Source: Isoptericola halotolerans (GTDB taxonomy: Bacteria; Actinomycetota; Actinomycetes; Actinomycetales; Cellulomonadaceae). From it: a stretch of DNA of 64,000 nt. A program made the translations under genes and the position numbers. Below the pieces are notes generated by a model. That model had not been told where the DNA came from and made no database searches. It saw nothing but the letters and a program-made list of their open reading frames with translations. The DNA lies in assembly GCF_003003075.1 (NCBI RefSeq), contig NZ_PVTX01000010.1:111849-175848 (forward strand), read 5' to 3'. Shown here piece by piece: positions 33,599 through 43,330 of the stretch (position 1 is the first letter of the stretch; the number at the start of each line of letters is the position of its first letter).

Positions 33599-34237
33599 TC
33601 AGCCGCCGAGCAGGTCCGAGAAGCTCGGCGTGCTCGCGAACGGGTCGGCCTGCTCGCCGCGCGGCTCGCGGGCCGCGACGGCCCGGGCCAGCTCCTGGCC
33701 GGCGCGCGCGATGCGCTGCGGCAGCCCGCCGGCGCCGTCCCGCGGCCCGTCGGGGGCGGAGGCGCCCGCCCAGTCGGCGGTGGCGGCGAACACGGAGGTG
33801 GGCACCACGTCGGCGTGCAGGTAGGACAGCAGCGGGCGCAGGGCGTACTCGAGCGCCAGCGTGTGGCGCTCGGTGCCGCCGGTCGCGCCGAGCAGGACCG
33901 GGACACCCGTGAGCGCGGCCGGGTCGAGGATGTCGGCGAACGACTTGAACAGTCCCGAGTAGCTGGCGGTGAACACCGGGGTCACGGCGACGATCCCGTC
34001 GGCCTGCTCGACGTGCCGGACGGCCTCGGCGAGGTCGCCCGCGGCGAAGCCGGTGAGCATCGCGTCGACGATCGCGTGCGCGTGGTCGCGCAGCTCGACG
34101 ACCTCGACCCGGACCGGCACGCCGGCCAGGTGCAGCTCGTCGGTGGTCGCCGTGGCGAGCCGGTCGGCCAGCAGCCGCGTGGAGGACGGCTGGGACAGCC
34201 CCGCCGCGACCACCGTGAGGAGACGTTCGGTGCTCAT
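33599..34237 (-). CDS. NAD(P)H:FMN reductase, CE1759 type
   Basis: A 212-residue flavodoxin-like FMN reductase. Key segments are TVVAAGLSQPSSTRLLADRLA at the start (phosphate loop), ADGIVAVTPVFTASYSGLFKSF near 78-99 and LGATGGTERHTLALEYALRPL near 115-135. It belongs to the FMN-reductase half of the 'LLM duo' (CE1758/CE1759 type), which supplies reduced FMN to the neighbouring oxidoreductase. Its start overlaps the partner's stop (ATGA), consistent with fixed stoichiometry. Confidence 0.9.
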   Translation of the reverse strand: MSTERLLTVVAAGLSQPSSTRLLADRLATATTDELHLAGVPVRVEVVELRDHAHAIVDAMLTGFAAGDLAEAVRHVEQADGIVAVTPVFTASYSGLFKSFADILDPAALTGVPVLLGATGGTERHTLALEYALRPLLSYLHADVVPTSVFAATADWAGASAPDGPRDGAGGLPQRIARAGQELARAVAAREPRGEQADPFASTPSFSDLLGG

Positions 34238-35394
34238 GCGCGTGCTCCTTCGGCGAGGGTCCCGGTCACGTCGTCGACGCCGTCGCCGACGTGGGTCGCG
34301 GCGGTCCGGCCGGCAGCGCGGGCGGCCGCGACGCGCTCGGCGTGGGTCGGCGGGTTCAGGGGGACGTCGTCGGCGGGGCGCTTGGCCTCGACGATCGTGC
34401 GCAGCGCGGGCACGACCTCGCCGGCGAGCAGGTCGATCTGCTCCAGCACGGTCTTGAGGGGCAGACCGGCGTGGTCGATGAGGAACATCTGGCGCTGGTA
34501 GTAGCCGACGTCGTCGACGAACGACGCGTACCGGTCGATGACCTGCTGCGGCGAACCGACGGTCAGGGGTGTCTGGGCCGAGAAGTCTTCGAGCGAGGGC
34601 CCGTGGCCGTAGACGGGTGCGACGTCGAAGTAGGGCCGGAACTGCCGCACGGCCTCCTGGCTGTTGCGGTGCAGGAACACCTGGCCTCCGAGCCCGACGA
34701 TCGCCTGGTCGGCGCGGCCGTGGCCGTGGTGCTCGTAGCGCTGGCGGTAGAAGCGGACCATCTGCCGGGTGTGGTGCATGGGCCAGAAGATGTTGTTGTG
34801 CAGGAACCCGTCACCGTAGTAGGCGGCCTGCTCGGCGATCTCCGGCGAGCGGATCGAGCCGTGCCACACGAACGGCGGCACGCCGTCGAGCGGGCGGGGC
34901 GTGGAGGTGAAGCCCTGCAGCGCGGTGCGGAACGTGCCCTCCCAGTCCACGACGTCCTCGGTCCACAGCCGGCGCAGCAGCGCGTAGTTCTCCACGGCCA
35001 GGGGGATGCCGTTGCGGATGTCCTGACCGAACCAGGGGTAGACAGGTCCGGTGTTGCCGCGACCCATCATCAGGTCCATGCGGCCGTCGGAGATCACCTG
35101 GAGCATCGCGTACTCCTCGGCCAGGCGGACCGGGTCGTTGGTGGTGATCAGCGTGGTGGCGGTCGACAGCGTGATGTTCCGGGTGACCCCCGCCAGGTAA
35201 CCGAGCATGGTGGTGGGGCTGGAGGCCATGAACGGCGGGTTGTGGTGCTCGCCGGTGGCGAAGACGTCGAGCCCGGCCTCGTCGGCGTGCCGGGCGATGG
35301 TGAGCATGTCGCGCACACGCTCGGTGTCGTCCGGGACCCGTCCGGTGGTCGGGTCCGGCGTGATGTCGGAGACGGAGAAGATGCCGAACTGCAC
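34234..35394 (-). CDS. LLM flavin-dependent oxidoreductase, CE1758 type
   Basis: A 386-residue luciferase-like monooxygenase. Family segments include MQFGIFSVSDITPDPTTGR at the start, FATGEHHNPPFMASSPTTML near 46-65, ATTLITTNDPVRLAEEYAML near 79-98 and GRMDLMMGRGNTGPVYPWFG near 103-122. It is the oxidoreductase half of the two-gene unit with the FMN reductase that follows. The substrate is unknown. A 20-bp palindromic operator candidate lies 25 bases upstream, so it is probably repressed by a MarR-like or TetR-like regulator encoded elsewhere. Confidence 0.9.
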   Translation of the reverse strand: MQFGIFSVSDITPDPTTGRVPDDTERVRDMLTIARHADEAGLDVFATGEHHNPPFMASSPTTMLGYLAGVTRNITLSTATTLITTNDPVRLAEEYAMLQVISDGRMDLMMGRGNTGPVYPWFGQDIRNGIPLAVENYALLRRLWTEDVVDWEGTFRTALQGFTSTPRPLDGVPPFVWHGSIRSPEIAEQAAYYGDGFLHNNIFWPMHHTRQMVRFYRQRYEHHGHGRADQAIVGLGGQVFLHRNSQEAVRQFRPYFDVAPVYGHGPSLEDFSAQTPLTVGSPQQVIDRYASFVDDVGYYQRQMFLIDHAGLPLKTVLEQIDLLAGEVVPALRTIVEAKRPADDVPLNPPTHAERVAAARAAGRTAATHVGDGVDDVTGTLAEGARA

Positions 35395-35418
35395 GATGAC
35401 TCCCTGGATCGCTCACTG

Positions 35419-35438
35419 ATTCATGCATCTGCATGTAT
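35419..35438. promoter_or_regulatory. Candidate operator for the LLM pair
   Basis: The dyad ATtCATGCA-TC-TGCATGtAT has nine of ten arm positions paired and starts 25 bases before the minus-strand start codon. Its size and symmetry fit MarR- or TetR-type repressors. Confidence 0.5.
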
Positions 35439-35640
35439 CGACCGTGCCAACCTGCCGCTCCCCCCGATTGTTCCCGTCCCCCGGTCGCGCCGCAGTCAGC
35501 GACGAGGTGACGTCACCCACAACCCGGTCCCTGCGACCGTTCTCGACTTGCGTGGCGGGCCCGCGCTGGCCAGCCTTGACCTGCACACGGCCCCACCCCG
35601 GACCGAGCCGGTACGCTTCACCGGTTCTTCACGCCCCGGC

Positions 35641-35666
35641 GGAACAACCGCCGTCAGGCGCGCGTT
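35641..35666 (+). promoter_or_regulatory. Sigma-R (oxidative stress) type promoter for rbpA
   Basis: GGAAC (35641-35645) and GTT (35664-35666) are 18 bases apart, the spacing and sequence of SigR/SigH promoters (GGAAT-N18/19-GTT). Streptomyces rbpA is known to have such a promoter. Confidence 0.65.
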
Positions 35667-35707
35667 GGACACCAAGGCCCCTAACCCATCGACCTGTGGA
35701 GGACGAC

Positions 35708-36052
35708 ATGCCCGACCGCTCCCTGCGCGGCATGAGCATCGGCAGCAAGAGCATGGAGTCCGACGAGGGCGTGGACTTCGCCCCGCGGTTCCAGGCGCAC
35801 TACGACTGCCCCAACGGCCACACCATCATCCTGCCGTTCTCCACCGAGGCCGAGGTCCCCCCGCTGTGGGAGTGCCAGTGCGGTGGAGAGGCGCTCCTGC
35901 GTGACGCGGAACGCCCCGAGGCCAAGCCGACCAAGCCGCAGCGCACCCACTGGGACATGCTGCTCGAACGGCGCTCCGTCTCCGAGCTCGAAGAGCTCCT
36001 CGACGAGCGCCTCGAGCTGCTGCGCGCCGGCAAGCTGCGTCGCTCGGCCTGA
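35708..36052 (+). CDS. rbpA: RNA polymerase-binding protein RbpA
   Basis: A 114-residue actinobacterial RbpA. The N-terminal tail (SLRGMSIGSKSMESDEG), the core domain with a residual zinc-type knuckle (HYDCPNGH and WECQCGGEA) and the C-terminal sigma-interaction helices (THWDMLLERRSVSELEELLDERLELL) are all present. It binds RNA polymerase and the primary sigma factor and helps open promoters; it also affects rifampicin tolerance. GGAGG precedes the ATG. It faces ppm, as in M. tuberculosis (Rv2050/Rv2051c). Confidence 0.96.
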   Translation: MPDRSLRGMSIGSKSMESDEGVDFAPRFQAHYDCPNGHTIILPFSTEAEVPPLWECQCGGEALLRDAERPEAKPTKPQRTHWDMLLERRSVSELEELLDERLELLRAGKLRRSA

Positions 36053-36090
36053 CGCCCCGCCGTGGGCACACCACGGTCGTGCGCAGCACC

Positions 36091-36122
36091 AGTGCGGTCC
36101 TCCGTCCCCGGAGGGCCGCACT
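36091..36122. terminator. Strong bidirectional terminator between rbpA and ppm
   Basis: A 14-bp stem (AGTGCGGTCCTCCG with CGGAGGGCCGCACT, one G-U pair) and a TCCC loop, 38 bases after the rbpA stop and 22 bases before the convergent ppm stop. Confidence 0.8.
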
Positions 36123-36144
36123 TCGTGCTTCTCGCCGCGGCTCC

Positions 36145-36888
36145 TCAGCGCGGTGCCGGCAGACCGCGCAGCTGACCCCACCGGAACCGCAGACCCCACA
36201 GCGTGACCTTCGTCAGCGCCTCGACCACGATGGACCGCGACATCTTCGAGACCCCCGCCGCACGCTCGACGAAGGTGATCGGGACCTCTGCCACCGTTCC
36301 TCCGCCCCGCAGCACCCGCCAGGTCATGTCGACCTGGAAGCAGTAGCCGTGCGACTCCACCGCCGCCAGGTCGACCGCCCGCAACGTGTCCGCGCGGAAC
36401 GCCCGGTAACCGCCGGTCGCGTCCCGCACACCGATCCCCAGCGCCAGGCGCACGTAGGTGTTCCCCGCCCGCGAGAGCAGCATCCGGTGCCACGGCCAGT
36501 TGACGACCCGCCCGCCCGGCACCCAGCGCGACCCGATCACCAGGTCCGGGACGTCGTCGCCCGCCAGCCGGTCCAGCAGGCGCTCCAGCTCCTCGGGCCG
36601 GTGCGAGCCGTCGGCATCCATCTCGCACAGCACGTCGTACCCGCGCTCGAGCCCCCAGCCGAAGCCCGCCACGTACGCCGCACCGAGCCCGCCCTTGCCC
36701 GCCCGGTGCAGCACGTGCAGCCGGTCGTCGTCCGCGGCCCGGCGTGCGGCCAGCTCCCCCGTGCCGTCCGGCGACGCGTCATCGACCACCAGCACGTCGA
36801 CCTCCGGCGCGACGGCGTCCAGCCTGTCCAGCAGCACCGGCAACGACTCGCGCTCGTCGTACGTCGGCACGATCACCAGCGTCCGCAT
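36145..36888 (-). CDS. ppm: Polyprenol monophosphomannose synthase
   Basis: A 247-residue GT2-family dolichol-phosphate-mannose synthase-like enzyme without membrane helices. Segments: [18 protein letters not shown], then [11 protein letters not shown] near 37-47, [14 protein letters not shown] near 90 (the DxD motif) and IGSRWVPGG with [11 protein letters not shown] later. It transfers mannose from GDP-mannose to polyprenyl phosphate on the cytoplasmic face. In M. tuberculosis it is fused to Lnt; here the two are separate, and the ppm ATG overlaps the lnt stop (TGATG). Confidence 0.93.
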   Translation of the reverse strand: MRTLVIVPTYDERESLPVLLDRLDAVAPEVDVLVVDDASPDGTGELAARRAADDDRLHVLHRAGKGGLGAAYVAGFGWGLERGYDVLCEMDADGSHRPEELERLLDRLAGDDVPDLVIGSRWVPGGRVVNWPWHRMLLSRAGNTYVRLALGIGVRDATGGYRAFRADTLRAVDLAAVESHGYCFQVDMTWRVLRGGGTVAEVPITFVERAAGVSKMSRSIVVEALTKVTLWGLRFRWGQLRGLPAPR

Positions 36889-38660
36889 CAGCGGGCCCGT
36901 GAGCGGCGCTCGCGGGCGGCGGTGGCCGCACCGGCCACGACCAGGGCGACGGCGAGCCCGCCGACGACCCAGCCCGGCCAGTAGCCGGCCTGCACGGCGG
37001 GCGTCAGCGTGGTGCGCAGGGGCAGCGCGGCGACGAGCTGGTCCGCGGTGAACAGCTCCGTCCGCGCCACGAGCGTGCCGTCCGGCGTCACGACTCCCGA
37101 GACGCCGACGGTGGAGATCTGCACGGCCGCGCGGCCCGTCGTCATCGCCTGCATCCGCGTCATCGCGAGCTGCTGGGTGGACTCGGCCGTGTAGCCGAAC
37201 GAGGCGTTGTTGGTCGGCACCACGAGGACCTCGGCGCCGCGCACCACCGCGTCGCGGACGATCTCGTCGTAGGCGATCTCGAAGCAGATGATGGTGGCCA
37301 TGGGCACGGTCGTGCCGTCGTCGCGCGGCAGCTCGACGACCGCCGGCTCCGCGCCCGGGAGCATGTCGTTGGTGACCCGGTCGACCTGGTCGGAGAAGAC
37401 CCGCACGAAGCTGCGCAGGGGGATGTACTCGCCGAACGGCGCGGGGTGCTGCTTGGCGTACCGGTCGGTGACGCCGCGGCCGGCCTGCCACAGCAGCGAG
37501 ACGTTGTACCGCCCGCCGGTGTCGGGGTACTCCTGGGCGCCCACCAGGATCGGGGCACCCACCGCGGTGGCGGCCTCGTCGAGCGCCGTGGCGACCTCGG
37601 GAGTCTCCTGCGGATCCAGGTCGGACCCGTTCTCGGGCCACAGCACGACGTCGAGGTCCTCGCCGCGGTCGGCCAGGACGGCGGTGCCCTCGAGGTGGTT
37701 GTTGAGGACCTCGGCCCGGTTGGCGAAGGAACCCAGGCCGGGCTCGGCCACGTTGCCCTGGACGGCTCCGGCCAGCAGCACGGGACCGTCGGCCTCGTGG
37801 GTGGCCGTGCCGGCGTCGACGACCGTGGTGTCCAGCTCGGCGGTGGCGACGGGCGCCGCGGCGGACCCGGCCGGCAGCGGCAGCGCGGCCGGTGCCAGCA
37901 CAGCCAGGGCGCCGACGGCGACGAGCCCCGCGGCGACGGTGAGCGGACGGCGGTCCCGCGGCCGGGCAGCACGCGTGCGCCAGGCGACGACGGCCTGTGC
38001 CAGCGCCAGGGCGCCGAGGGTGCCGGCGAACGCGACGAGCAGGGAGACCAGGGTGGTGCCGCCGAGCCACGCGGCCCGACCGGTGGGCGCGTCGACCATG
38101 GTCCAGGCCAGCCGACCCCAGGGGAACCCGCCGAACGGGACCTCCGCACGCCACTGCTCGACGGCGACGAGCACCACGGCGAACGCGCCCGCGTGCGCGA
38201 CGGCACGCCCCCATGCGCGCACGGTGGTCGCCCCACCGGGTCGACCGGCCCCGCGCAGCCGCAGCGGTGGAAGCCGTCGCGCCCACGTCCACAGCACACC
38301 GAGGACGGCGCCGAAGCAGGCCTGCAGGATCGACAGGGCCAACCACGGGACGGTGTCGGTGGCGAAGTTGGCCCACCAGATGTGCGGCAGCCAGAACGTC
38401 AGCATCGCCACGAAACCGACCAGGGCGTTCCACGCGGCGGCACGGCGCCCGTCGCGCCGCAGCGCCGCGTACAGCAGGCCGACGGCGACGAAGGCCAGCG
38501 GCCAGGCGTCGACGTCGGGGAACGCGGCCCACAGCCCGGCCCCGGCCGCGACCGCGAGCAGCAGGGTCACCGGCCGGGAGGTCCACCGGTCAGGTCGCGC
38601 CGCGGGCGGCGGCGGTGCGGCGGCGGTGCGGCCGACGTCGGGGTCCACGCTGGTCACCAT
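36888..38660 (-). CDS. lnt: Apolipoprotein N-acyltransferase
   Basis: A 590-residue membrane enzyme with about seven membrane helices in the first 260 residues, then a nitrilase-like domain with the catalytic triad Glu343 (WPENGSDLD), Lys403 ([12 protein letters not shown]) and Cys459 ([10 protein letters not shown]), and one C-terminal helix. It N-acylates the lipoprotein Cys after signal removal; the META lipoprotein at 17.5 kb would be a substrate. A start at 38660 gives the correct length; it is four bases after the amidohydrolase stop. The neighbour ppm is the domain to which it is fused in mycobacteria. Confidence 0.93.
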   Translation of the reverse strand: MVTSVDPDVGRTAAAPPPPAARPDRWTSRPVTLLLAVAAGAGLWAAFPDVDAWPLAFVAVGLLYAALRRDGRRAAAWNALVGFVAMLTFWLPHIWWANFATDTVPWLALSILQACFGAVLGVLWTWARRLPPLRLRGAGRPGGATTVRAWGRAVAHAGAFAVVLVAVEQWRAEVPFGGFPWGRLAWTMVDAPTGRAAWLGGTTLVSLLVAFAGTLGALALAQAVVAWRTRAARPRDRRPLTVAAGLVAVGALAVLAPAALPLPAGSAAAPVATAELDTTVVDAGTATHEADGPVLLAGAVQGNVAEPGLGSFANRAEVLNNHLEGTAVLADRGEDLDVVLWPENGSDLDPQETPEVATALDEAATAVGAPILVGAQEYPDTGGRYNVSLLWQAGRGVTDRYAKQHPAPFGEYIPLRSFVRVFSDQVDRVTNDMLPGAEPAVVELPRDDGTTVPMATIICFEIAYDEIVRDAVVRGAEVLVVPTNNASFGYTAESTQQLAMTRMQAMTTGRAAVQISTVGVSGVVTPDGTLVARTELFTADQLVAALPLRTTLTPAVQAGYWPGWVVGGLAVALVVAGAATAARERRSRAR

Positions 38661-38664
38661 GGTC

Positions 38665-40332
38665 TCAGGCGTCGATCGCGTCGAACAGCACGACGCCGTC
38701 GCGCACGGTGCGCAGGCACTGCGGCGCGCGCGTACCGGGCGACAGGTCCGGCAGCAGCGGCTGGCCGGAGCGCGCCTCGGGGTTCCACTGCGACAGCCGG
38801 CCGGGCGCGGACTGGACGGCCAGGGAGTCGGCGCGCCACACCGCGAGGTGCGCGGGCGCGCCGACCCGCAGCTCGCCGGCGCCGGTGTGGTCCAGGCCGG
38901 CGAGGCGCCACCCGCCACGGGAGTGGGCGCGGAACGCGGCACGGGCGCTGATGCGCTGCGAGGAGTCGGCGTGGCTGATGGCGCCGCGCACCGCCTCCCA
39001 CGGGTCGAGGCGCGTCACCGGCGAGTCCGAGCCGAACGCCAGGGGCACGCCCGCACCGGCCAGGTCCGCGAACGGCGACAGGCTCGAGGCCCGCGGTCCG
39101 CCCAACCGGGCGGCGTACATGCCGTGCGGTCCGCCCCAGGTGGCGTCGAACGCCGGCTGGATCGACAGGGCCACGCCGTACAGCAGCAGAGCGGCCAGCG
39201 CCCCGGCGTCCACGAGCATGGCGTGCTCGACACGGTGGTGCCCGCTGCGCAGCAGCCCCGCGCCGGCTCGGTCGGCGGCCGCCTCGAGGCCGTGCACGAG
39301 CTCGTCCATCGCGCGGTCGCCGATGACGTGGAAGCCGCCCTGCAGCCCGGCCTCCGAGCAGGCGACCAGGTGGGCGGCGATCTGCTCCGCCGAGAGGTAG
39401 AGCTGCCCGTTCGTGGAGGTCCCCGACGGGGAGGGGAACGGCAGGTCGGCGTACGCCGCGCGCATGGCGGCGGTGCGCGAGCCGATCGAGCCGTCGACCG
39501 TCAGGTCGCCGCCGATGCCGGTCAGGAACGGCAGCTCGGCCTGCAGCTGACGGGCGTCGTCGACCGACGCGCACAGCTCGCCGCGGTAGGCGACCACGTG
39601 CGGCAACGGCTCGGCGGGGTCCGCGGCCAGCGCCATCAGCTCGGTCAGCCCGGCGCGGGTGTCGACGTGCGGAGCGCTCATCTCGTGCAAGGACACGATG
39701 CCGTGCGAGGCCGCCTGCCGCAGCGCCTGCCGGTAGGCGCGGGTACGCCGGGCGGGGTCGAGGTCGTGGGCGGCGGCCCGGGCACGCAGGTAGGTCTCGC
39801 CGGTCACGACGCCGGAGCCGTCCCACGACGGGTCACGGTCGATGCCCGTGGCAGCAGCGAACGACGAGGACACGAGCGCCGTGTGGCCGTCGACGCGGAC
39901 CGCCAGGGTGGGGCGCCCGCCGGTGGCCCCGTCGAGCTCGCCCAGGTGGGGTGCGCGTCCGGCGGGCCACGCGTCGTCGTCCCAGCCGAAGGCCAGCAGG
40001 ACCTCTCTGCCGCCCGGGTCCCGGGCTTCGAGACGGCGGGCCCCGGCCGCCAGCGCCTCGAGGGCGGCCGGCAGGTCGCCGGCGGCCCCCGGGCTCAGGT
40101 CGACCGACTCCAGCGCGAGCCCGGTCTCCAGGGTGTGCAGGTGGGAGTCGACGAACCCGGGTGTCACCAGTGCCCCGTCGAGGTCGACGACGGCGTCGGC
40201 ACGTGCCGCCAGGCCGGCAGCGGTGTCCTCGGCCCCGAGCCAGGCCACGACCCCGTCGTCGACGAGGATCGCCTCGGCGAACGGGTCCGCGGAGGAGTGG
40301 ACGACACCGTTGCGGTACAGGGTGGAGGTCAC
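38665..40332 (-). CDS. Amidohydrolase family protein (YtcJ-like)
   Basis: A 555-residue metal-dependent hydrolase of the YtcJ-like group. The metal motif VDSHLHTLETG is near 62, the long central insertion follows, HVIGDRAMDELVHGLEAA and HRVEHAML lie near 345-380, and GSDSPVTRLDPWEAV holds the late catalytic Asp. Substrates of this group are exo-type amides or N-substituted compounds; none is clear here. The GTG start has TAGGCT seven bases before it, so it is probably leaderless and is the first gene of an lnt-ppm operon. Confidence 0.88.
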   Translation of the reverse strand: MTSTLYRNGVVHSSADPFAEAILVDDGVVAWLGAEDTAAGLAARADAVVDLDGALVTPGFVDSHLHTLETGLALESVDLSPGAAGDLPAALEALAAGARRLEARDPGGREVLLAFGWDDDAWPAGRAPHLGELDGATGGRPTLAVRVDGHTALVSSSFAAATGIDRDPSWDGSGVVTGETYLRARAAAHDLDPARRTRAYRQALRQAASHGIVSLHEMSAPHVDTRAGLTELMALAADPAEPLPHVVAYRGELCASVDDARQLQAELPFLTGIGGDLTVDGSIGSRTAAMRAAYADLPFPSPSGTSTNGQLYLSAEQIAAHLVACSEAGLQGGFHVIGDRAMDELVHGLEAAADRAGAGLLRSGHHRVEHAMLVDAGALAALLLYGVALSIQPAFDATWGGPHGMYAARLGGPRASSLSPFADLAGAGVPLAFGSDSPVTRLDPWEAVRGAISHADSSQRISARAAFRAHSRGGWRLAGLDHTGAGELRVGAPAHLAVWRADSLAVQSAPGRLSQWNPEARSGQPLLPDLSPGTRAPQCLRTVRDGVVLFDAIDA

Positions 40333-40339
40333 GGCCGAA

Positions 40340-40345
40340 AGCCTA
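40340..40345 (-). promoter_or_regulatory. -10 element for the leaderless amidohydrolase
   Basis: Minus-strand TAGGCT is seven bases before GTG 40332. Confidence 0.55.
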
Positions 40346-40396
40346 GAGCACCTGGTCGCCCCGGCCGCCACGAGCCGGTTCACGATGCTGTCACGA

Positions 40397-43258
40397 TCAC
40401 AGGCTCGAGTAGGCCACCACCCCGCGCAGGACGGCGTCCTGCGCCGTGCGCGCCGCGGCCCGCACGCCGGGCCGGGGCGCCGCGACGGCGAGCTGGTCGA
40501 GGACGTCAACGACCTGCTTGCACCACCGCACGAAGTCCCCGGCGGCGACGTCGGTGCCGCGCAGCACCGCGTCGAGGCTCTTGCCCGAGGCCCACCGGTG
40601 CACGGCCCCGGCCAGACCGGTGTCCAGGGGCCCGGTGGCCTCCAGGTGGTAGGCGGCCTCCAGCGACGTGATCTGCGACCAGACGTGCGCCGTGGCGTCC
40701 AGCGCCGTGGCGAGCCGACCCTGCGGGCCGCCCGGGACGTACGGGTCGTCCACCTCGTCGCGACGGCCCGAGTAGACCACCGCGGAGACCGCGGCGGCGA
40801 GCTCGGCCGGGTGCAGGTCGTCCCAGGTCCCCTGGCGCAGGCACTCGGCGAGCAGCAGGTCGTCCTCGGCGTAGAGCCGACGCAGCCAGCGGCCCTCGTC
40901 GGTCACCTGCAGCGCGCCGGAGTCGTCCGCGGCCAGGTAGCCGAGCTCGCGCAGCACCACGCAGGTGCGGTCGAACGTCCGCGCGATCGAGCCGGTGCGG
41001 CCCTCGATGCGCCGCACCAGCGTGGCGTGCTCACGGCGCAGCTTGTCGGCCCGCTGCGCCCACCGGGCGTGGTCGTCGCGCTCCGGGCAGTCGTGGCACG
41101 GGTGGTCGCGCAGCTCGGCGCGCAGCCGTTGCACCCGCGCGTCCGAGGCCGCGTCGGCCCGGCGTCCGGGGCTCCCGGGCACCCGCCCGCTGCCGCCGTC
41201 GTCGGAGAACGCGCCCAGGGCGTTGCGCATCGAGGACGCCAGGTCGCGGCGGGACTCCGGCTTGCGCGGGTTGAACCCGGAGGGGATCTTCACCCTCGTC
41301 ACGGTGCGCACCCCGCCGGGCACGTCGGCCAGCGTGAGCTTCTTGACCTGCTTCTCCTGGGTGAGCACGGTCGGTCGCGGACCGTCGAACCCGCCCTCGC
41401 CGCGGCCCGGGTCCAGGACCACCACGTACCCGCGGCGGCGTCCCGTGGGCACCTCGACGACGTCACCGCGGCGCAGCTTCTCCAGCGAGGCCACCGCGTC
41501 GGCACGCCGGGCGCCCTGCTCTGCGCGCGAGAGCTCCTTCTCGCGGTCGGTCAGCGCCCGGCGGATCGACATGTACTGCGCGAAGTCGCCGCGCTCGCAC
41601 GTCATCGCCTCGGAGTAGCCCTCGAGGGCCTCGGCGTGCGCCTGCGCCTGCTTGGCCAGCCCCACCACGCCACGGTCCGCCTGGAACTGCGCGAAGCTGG
41701 TCTCCAGCACCTCCCGTGCCCGTTCCGCACCCACCTGGCTGACCAGGTTGACCGCCATGTTGTACGTCGGGCGGAAGCTCGAGCGCAGCGGGTACAGGCG
41801 GCGGGAGGCCAGACCGGCCAGCGCCACCGGGTCCAGGCCCAGGTGGTCGACCACCACGGCGTGCCCCTCGACGTCGATGCCGCGGCGGCCCGCCCGCCCC
41901 GTGAGCTGGGTGTACTCCCCCGGCGTCACCGGCTGGTGCGCCGTGCCGTCCCACTTGACGAGCTTCTCGAGCACCACCGAGCGGGCCGGCATGTTGATGC
42001 CCAGCGCGAGGGTCTCGGTGGCGAACACCACCTTGACCAGCCCGCGGGCGAACAGCTCCTCGACGGTCTCCTTGAACACCGGCAGCAGGCCGGCGTGGTG
42101 CGCGGCGATCCCCCGGCACAGCGCGTGCTGCCAGGACCAGAAGCCGAGCACCTCCAGGTCCTCCGGCGGGATGGTCACCGTGCGCTCGTCGATGACCCGC
42201 CGGATCTCCGCCTCTTCCTCCGCGTCCGTCAGGCGCAGGCCGGCCCCGAGGCACTGCTCGACCGCTCCCTCGCAGCCCGCCCGGGAGAAGATGAAGTAGA
42301 TCGCCGGCAGCAGCGCGTCGGAGTCCAGCGCCTCGACGACGCCGAAGCGCCGCGGCGTGCGACGCTGCGGCACCGCTCCCCCGGCGGGGCGCGCACCGCC
42401 GCGACCCCGGTAGCCGCGGTCTCCGCGACCACGACGGCCCCGCTGCGTGCCGCCGTCGGACCGCCCGTGGGTGTGGAACAGCCGCGCCAGGTCCGGGTCG
42501 ATCGGCGGGTTCGTGCCCGGGTCGGTCGGGTCGACGTGCCCGGCGTACAGGTCGAACAGCCGCGGCACGCCGCGCGGCTCGCTGGGTGCGGTGATGACGT
42601 GCTGCCACAGCGGCACGGGCCGGCGCTCGCTGACCACCACGGCGGTGTCGCCGCGCACGGTCGCCAGCCAGTCGCCGAACTCCTCGGCGTTGGACACGGT
42701 CGCGGACAGCGAGACCAGCTGGACGTGGTCGGGGAGGTGGATGATCACCTCTTCCCAGACGGGACCGCGGAACCGGTCGGCGAGGTAGTGCACCTCGTCC
42801 ATGACGACGTAGGACAGACCCTCGAGCGCGGTCGAACCGGCGTACAGCATGTTGCGCAGCACCTCGGTGGTCATCACGACCACCGGGGCGTCGGCGTTGA
42901 TGGAGGTGTCGCCGGTGAGCAGGCCGACGTTCTGGGCGCCGTGGCGCCGCGCCAGGTCGTTGAACTTCTGGTTGCTGAGCGCCTTGATGGGCGTGGTGTA
43001 GAAGGCCTTCGTGCCGGAGGCCAGCGCCAGGTGGACGGCGAACTCGCCCACGACCGTCTTGCCGGCGCCGGTCGGGGCGGCGACCAGGACACCGCGTCCG
43101 GCTTCCAGGGCCGCGCAGGCGTCGGCCTGGAACGGGTCGAGCTCGAAGTCGAGGACCGTGCGGAACCGTCCGAGCTCGCCGAGGGCGTCGGCCTTGTCGC
43201 GGGCGGAGCGGGCTCGAGCGGCGGCGTACCGCTCGGCGGGGCTGAGGTCGGCCGTCAT
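40397..43258 (-). CDS. helY: Ski2/Mtr4-like DEAD/DEAH helicase HelY
   Basis: A 953-residue SF2 helicase. Motif I is APTGAGKTVVGEFAVH near 60, motif Ia PIKALSNQKFND, motif II DEVHYLADR near 153 and motif III LSATVSNAEEFGDWL. The C-terminal helicase domain with TETLALGINMPARSVV and TGRAGRRGIDVEGH follows, then a large C-terminal region and a DSHCT-type end. It belongs to the actinobacterial HelY (Rv2092c) group, related to RNA helicases of the exosome. The ATG has TAGGCT seven bases upstream. Synteny with tatC-tatA-pafC-pafB supports the name. Confidence 0.93.
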   Translation of the reverse strand: MTADLSPAERYAAARARSARDKADALGELGRFRTVLDFELDPFQADACAALEAGRGVLVAAPTGAGKTVVGEFAVHLALASGTKAFYTTPIKALSNQKFNDLARRHGAQNVGLLTGDTSINADAPVVVMTTEVLRNMLYAGSTALEGLSYVVMDEVHYLADRFRGPVWEEVIIHLPDHVQLVSLSATVSNAEEFGDWLATVRGDTAVVVSERRPVPLWQHVITAPSEPRGVPRLFDLYAGHVDPTDPGTNPPIDPDLARLFHTHGRSDGGTQRGRRGRGDRGYRGRGGARPAGGAVPQRRTPRRFGVVEALDSDALLPAIYFIFSRAGCEGAVEQCLGAGLRLTDAEEEAEIRRVIDERTVTIPPEDLEVLGFWSWQHALCRGIAAHHAGLLPVFKETVEELFARGLVKVVFATETLALGINMPARSVVLEKLVKWDGTAHQPVTPGEYTQLTGRAGRRGIDVEGHAVVVDHLGLDPVALAGLASRRLYPLRSSFRPTYNMAVNLVSQVGAERAREVLETSFAQFQADRGVVGLAKQAQAHAEALEGYSEAMTCERGDFAQYMSIRRALTDREKELSRAEQGARRADAVASLEKLRRGDVVEVPTGRRRGYVVVLDPGRGEGGFDGPRPTVLTQEKQVKKLTLADVPGGVRTVTRVKIPSGFNPRKPESRRDLASSMRNALGAFSDDGGSGRVPGSPGRRADAASDARVQRLRAELRDHPCHDCPERDDHARWAQRADKLRREHATLVRRIEGRTGSIARTFDRTCVVLRELGYLAADDSGALQVTDEGRWLRRLYAEDDLLLAECLRQGTWDDLHPAELAAAVSAVVYSGRRDEVDDPYVPGGPQGRLATALDATAHVWSQITSLEAAYHLEATGPLDTGLAGAVHRWASGKSLDAVLRGTDVAAGDFVRWCKQVVDVLDQLAVAAPRPGVRAAARTAQDAVLRGVVAYSSL

Positions 43259-43265
43259 GCTCGCC

Positions 43266-43271
43266 AGCCTA
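43266..43271 (-). promoter_or_regulatory. -10 element for leaderless helY
   Basis: Minus-strand TAGGCT is seven bases before ATG 43258. Confidence 0.55.
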
Positions 43272-43330
43272 CGGTGACTTCGGCGTCCACCCGCCGCTCG
43301 GTGGTCGCTGCGGGCCGCCAGGGGCGATGC

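Larger units (their letters stand above)
35395..35707. other. 313-bp intergenic region between the LLM pair and rbpA
   Basis: It contains the palindrome at 35419-35438 and a sigma-R-type promoter at 35641-35666. TTGACC at 35577 and TACGCT at 35611 are too far apart (29 bases) to form one promoter. No gene or RNA is apparent. Confidence 0.7.

Noticed and set aside
35577..35616. TTGACC and TACGCT as an rbpA promoter
   Set aside because: They are 29 bases apart; neither has a proper partner.
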